DNA of 64,000 nucleotides, taken from Sulfitobacter sp. D7 (GTDB taxonomy: Bacteria > Pseudomonadota > Alphaproteobacteria > Rhodobacterales > Rhodobacteraceae). The stretch is taken from assembly GCF_003611275.1 (NCBI RefSeq), contig NZ_CP020694.1, positions 1,302,001-1,366,000 of the forward strand. The letters are read 5' to 3'. Made by a program: the position numbers and the translations under genes. A model generated the notes under the pieces. It searched no databases. It saw nothing but the letters and a program-made list of their open reading frames with translations, and was not told the origin of the DNA. This document shows positions 62,688-64,000 of the stretch, one piece after another. The first letter of the stretch is position 1; every line of letters begins with the position of its first letter.

Positions 62688-63692
62688 TCAGCGCATCCAA
62701 AAACCGTTGGATTTGATCCGGTTGCGGATCGCCTGTTCGCGGCGCGGCAGGTTGTCTTGATCAAAGAGCGCGCGCACCTTGGCGCCGCGCCCCTGATAGA
62801 CCATCCGCTTGATCGGATCGCGCTGCTTGAGTAGCTTTTTCATCTGGTTGGGGGCGGTGATGGTCTCTAGAACCTCAATCGCATGGTCGCTTTCGCGGGC
62901 ATAGAGCAGCGGCAGAAACCGGTAGTGGCAGGTCACCGTGCCATCCAGCAAGCCAGAGGGCAGGGCATCCCGCCCACCGCCGAGGGCGTGGATCACCAGT
63001 GGCAGCACGATTTGGTCGAGCCATGGGTCGAAGCTCTGCGCGCAAAGCTCCACAGGAGGATCATCCCGTACCGCCAGCGCATAGCGCAGAAACAGCGCGC
63101 CAAATTCATGCGGGCAGCGGTAGTAGAAGAACCCGGCGTTAAAATAGAGATAACGGCGCCAATATTCATCCGGCTGGCTCAGGTCGAGGCTGCTGGCGAA
63201 GTTGAGGTCAAACTTGTCGTAAAGCGACTTCCAGAGCGCGGTATAGCCCGGCCCGTAAAGCTGCGGCTCGGGCCATGTCCCTTCGCGCCGCAGGGAGGCC
63301 GAGGGCCGGTCAAAATCAAAAGGCACGGCGGCCAGATCGCCAGTGATCAGCGTGTCTGTGTCAAAGAAAACAAAGGGTTCGCCCGCGGGCAGGGCGCTGA
63401 GCATCTCGATTTTGTTGCCATAGGGGTAGGCGCTGCCGAAATGCTGGCTCTCGAAGGGGATGAACTCTGCTCCGAGGTCGGTCAGCGCCTCACGCAGCGC
63501 GGTGTCGATGATGCGCGGGTCGTTGTCCCAAAGCGGTCCGGGCTGCGGCTCGGCGATCAGCAGGCGGCCTTGGAACTGCGGGCAAGAATGGCGCAGGGAG
63601 GCGGCAAAAAGCAACGCTTCATAGGTCAGCCGGCCCTGCTGCCCCACGATGACGACGTTGAAAGTTTGCGGGATACGCGAATTGCGTGTCAT
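62688..63692 (-). CDS. Glycosyltransferase-like protein, unknown specificity
   Basis: A 334-residue protein. The N-terminal strand FNVVIVGQQGRLTYEALLFAASLR and the acidic DTDTL in FVFFDTDTLITGDL near residue 97 (a DxD-type metal site) suggest a GT-A glycosyltransferase fold. No signal peptide is seen. The start at 63692 (MTRNSRIPQTF) is preceded by a weak site; the frame is open far upstream but that part reads as a shadow of the divergent gene. Neighbour metY gives no clue. I cannot name the family. Confidence 0.65.
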   Translation of the reverse strand: MTRNSRIPQTFNVVIVGQQGRLTYEALLFAASLRHSCPQFQGRLLIAEPQPGPLWDNDPRIIDTALREALTDLGAEFIPFESQHFGSAYPYGNKIEMLSALPAGEPFVFFDTDTLITGDLAAVPFDFDRPSASLRREGTWPEPQLYGPGYTALWKSLYDKFDLNFASSLDLSQPDEYWRRYLYFNAGFFYYRCPHEFGALFLRYALAVRDDPPVELCAQSFDPWLDQIVLPLVIHALGGGRDALPSGLLDGTVTCHYRFLPLLYARESDHAIEVLETITAPNQMKKLLKQRDPIKRMVYQGRGAKVRALFDQDNLPRREQAIRNRIKSNGFWMR

Positions 63693-63785
63693 ACTTGGGC
63701 AAGGCCTTTTGGTTTTCGGCCAATATAGGGGCAGGCGTCTCTTGGCAAAAGCCAGCAATTTGAGCGGCCTGCGGGAGGGTTCGGA

Positions 63786-64000
63786 ATGTTCGATTTTGTC
63801 TTCGCCGTGATCGCGATCAGCCTTGGCGGACCAGCCGCCCCTTTGGACGGGGTTGGCCGACCGGATGCACCGATGACGGTGCAGGCCCCGGCGCGGCCCG
63901 CAGCACCGGCCAGTCCGGCGGCGCCTCTCGCACCCGCAGAACCGCCGCGGGCATTTCACATGGCTGCCGTGCCCCCCGGATTGGTTGCCGAAGATCAAAC
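63786..64000 (+). CDS. Start of a Pro/Ala-rich exported or membrane protein (cut by right edge)
   Basis: An open frame from ATG 63786 to the right edge (71 codons seen), with GGGAGGG six bases upstream. The N-terminus MFDFVFAVIAISLGG is hydrophobic and is followed by a long Ala/Pro-rich stretch (PAAPASPAAPLAPAEPPRAF), typical of a linker between a short anchor and a distal domain. Identity cannot be given from this fragment. Confidence 0.6.
   Translation, partial: MFDFVFAVIAISLGGPAAPLDGVGRPDAPMTVQAPARPAAPASPAAPLAPAEPPRAFHMAAVPPGLVAEDQ

Overview
This window looks like chromosomal DNA of a marine-type alphaproteobacterium of the Rhodobacterales (roseobacter group). The reasons are its high G+C content, family-typical proteins (CarD, RpoH, NrdR, KpsC/KpsS capsule proteins, SoxBDAG, MmcB, a RibB with a degenerate RibA half), an alphaproteobacterial SOS box (GTTC-N7-GTTC) and a histidine tRNA without an encoded G-1 and with A73. 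No name can be fixed from sequence alone. Almost all of the DNA is coding, and most long reading frames opposite real genes are GC-driven shadows.

Layout. 1-1.1 kb: 5' part of a TadG-like vWA pilus protein. 1.5-8.1 kb: glutamate dehydrogenase, then the heterotetrameric sarcosine oxidase operon soxBDAG. 8.1-14.8 kb: a small exported protein, dnaG, rpoD, two exported proteins, a YjbQ-family protein and an SDR. 15.0-26.8 kb: nrdR-ribD, then a reverse-strand capsule block (kpsC, Wza/KpsD-like exporter, kpsS), then ribE-ribBX-ribH-nusB. An IS21-family element (20912-23550) splits kpsS and has left an exact 6-bp target duplication. 26.8-30.5 kb: a probable 6S RNA, a membrane ClpP-fold peptidase with a coiled-coil membrane partner, LexA-controlled mmcB, a small protein and tRNA-His. 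30.6-37.0 kb: PRC-barrel protein, thioesterase, metF/metR divergent pair, an MDR oxidoreductase, an inositol monophosphatase-like gene, a small membrane protein and rluD. 37.2-40.8 kb: rpoH with a heat-shock-type promoter, a GntR regulator with a duplicated operator-like sequence flanking a phosphatase and an unknown gene, and a DksA/TraR-type zinc finger protein. 40.8-46.6 kb: oligoendopeptidase F, ATP-dependent DNA ligase with its MBL exonuclease, a hydrolase and an SCP2 protein. 46.7-51.8 kb: TPR protein, SUV3-like helicase, S4 protein, fdxA, carD. 51.9-57.4 kb: cobS/cobT, KefB/C-type antiporter, Lrp regulator divergent from hpd. 57.5-64.0 kb: a very large GspL/PilM-plus-GspC/PilP-like fusion protein, a SIMPL protein, metY, a glycosyltransferase-like protein and the start of another gene at the right edge.

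How the parts fit. SoxBDAG turns sarcosine into glycine and C1 units, MetF and MetY feed methionine synthesis, and CobS/CobT serve cobalamin. Riboflavin genes supply flavin for these enzymes and are interrupted on the map by the capsule locus. Many genes act on transcription itself (RpoD, RpoH, CarD, NusB, a DksA-like protein, a probable 6S RNA). The most notable structural event is the clean IS21 knockout of kpsS, which predicts loss or switching of a Kdo-linked capsule. The most novel-looking genes are the GspL/GspC-like fusion, the peptidase/coiled-coil membrane pair and the GntR-controlled phosphatase/unknown gene group.
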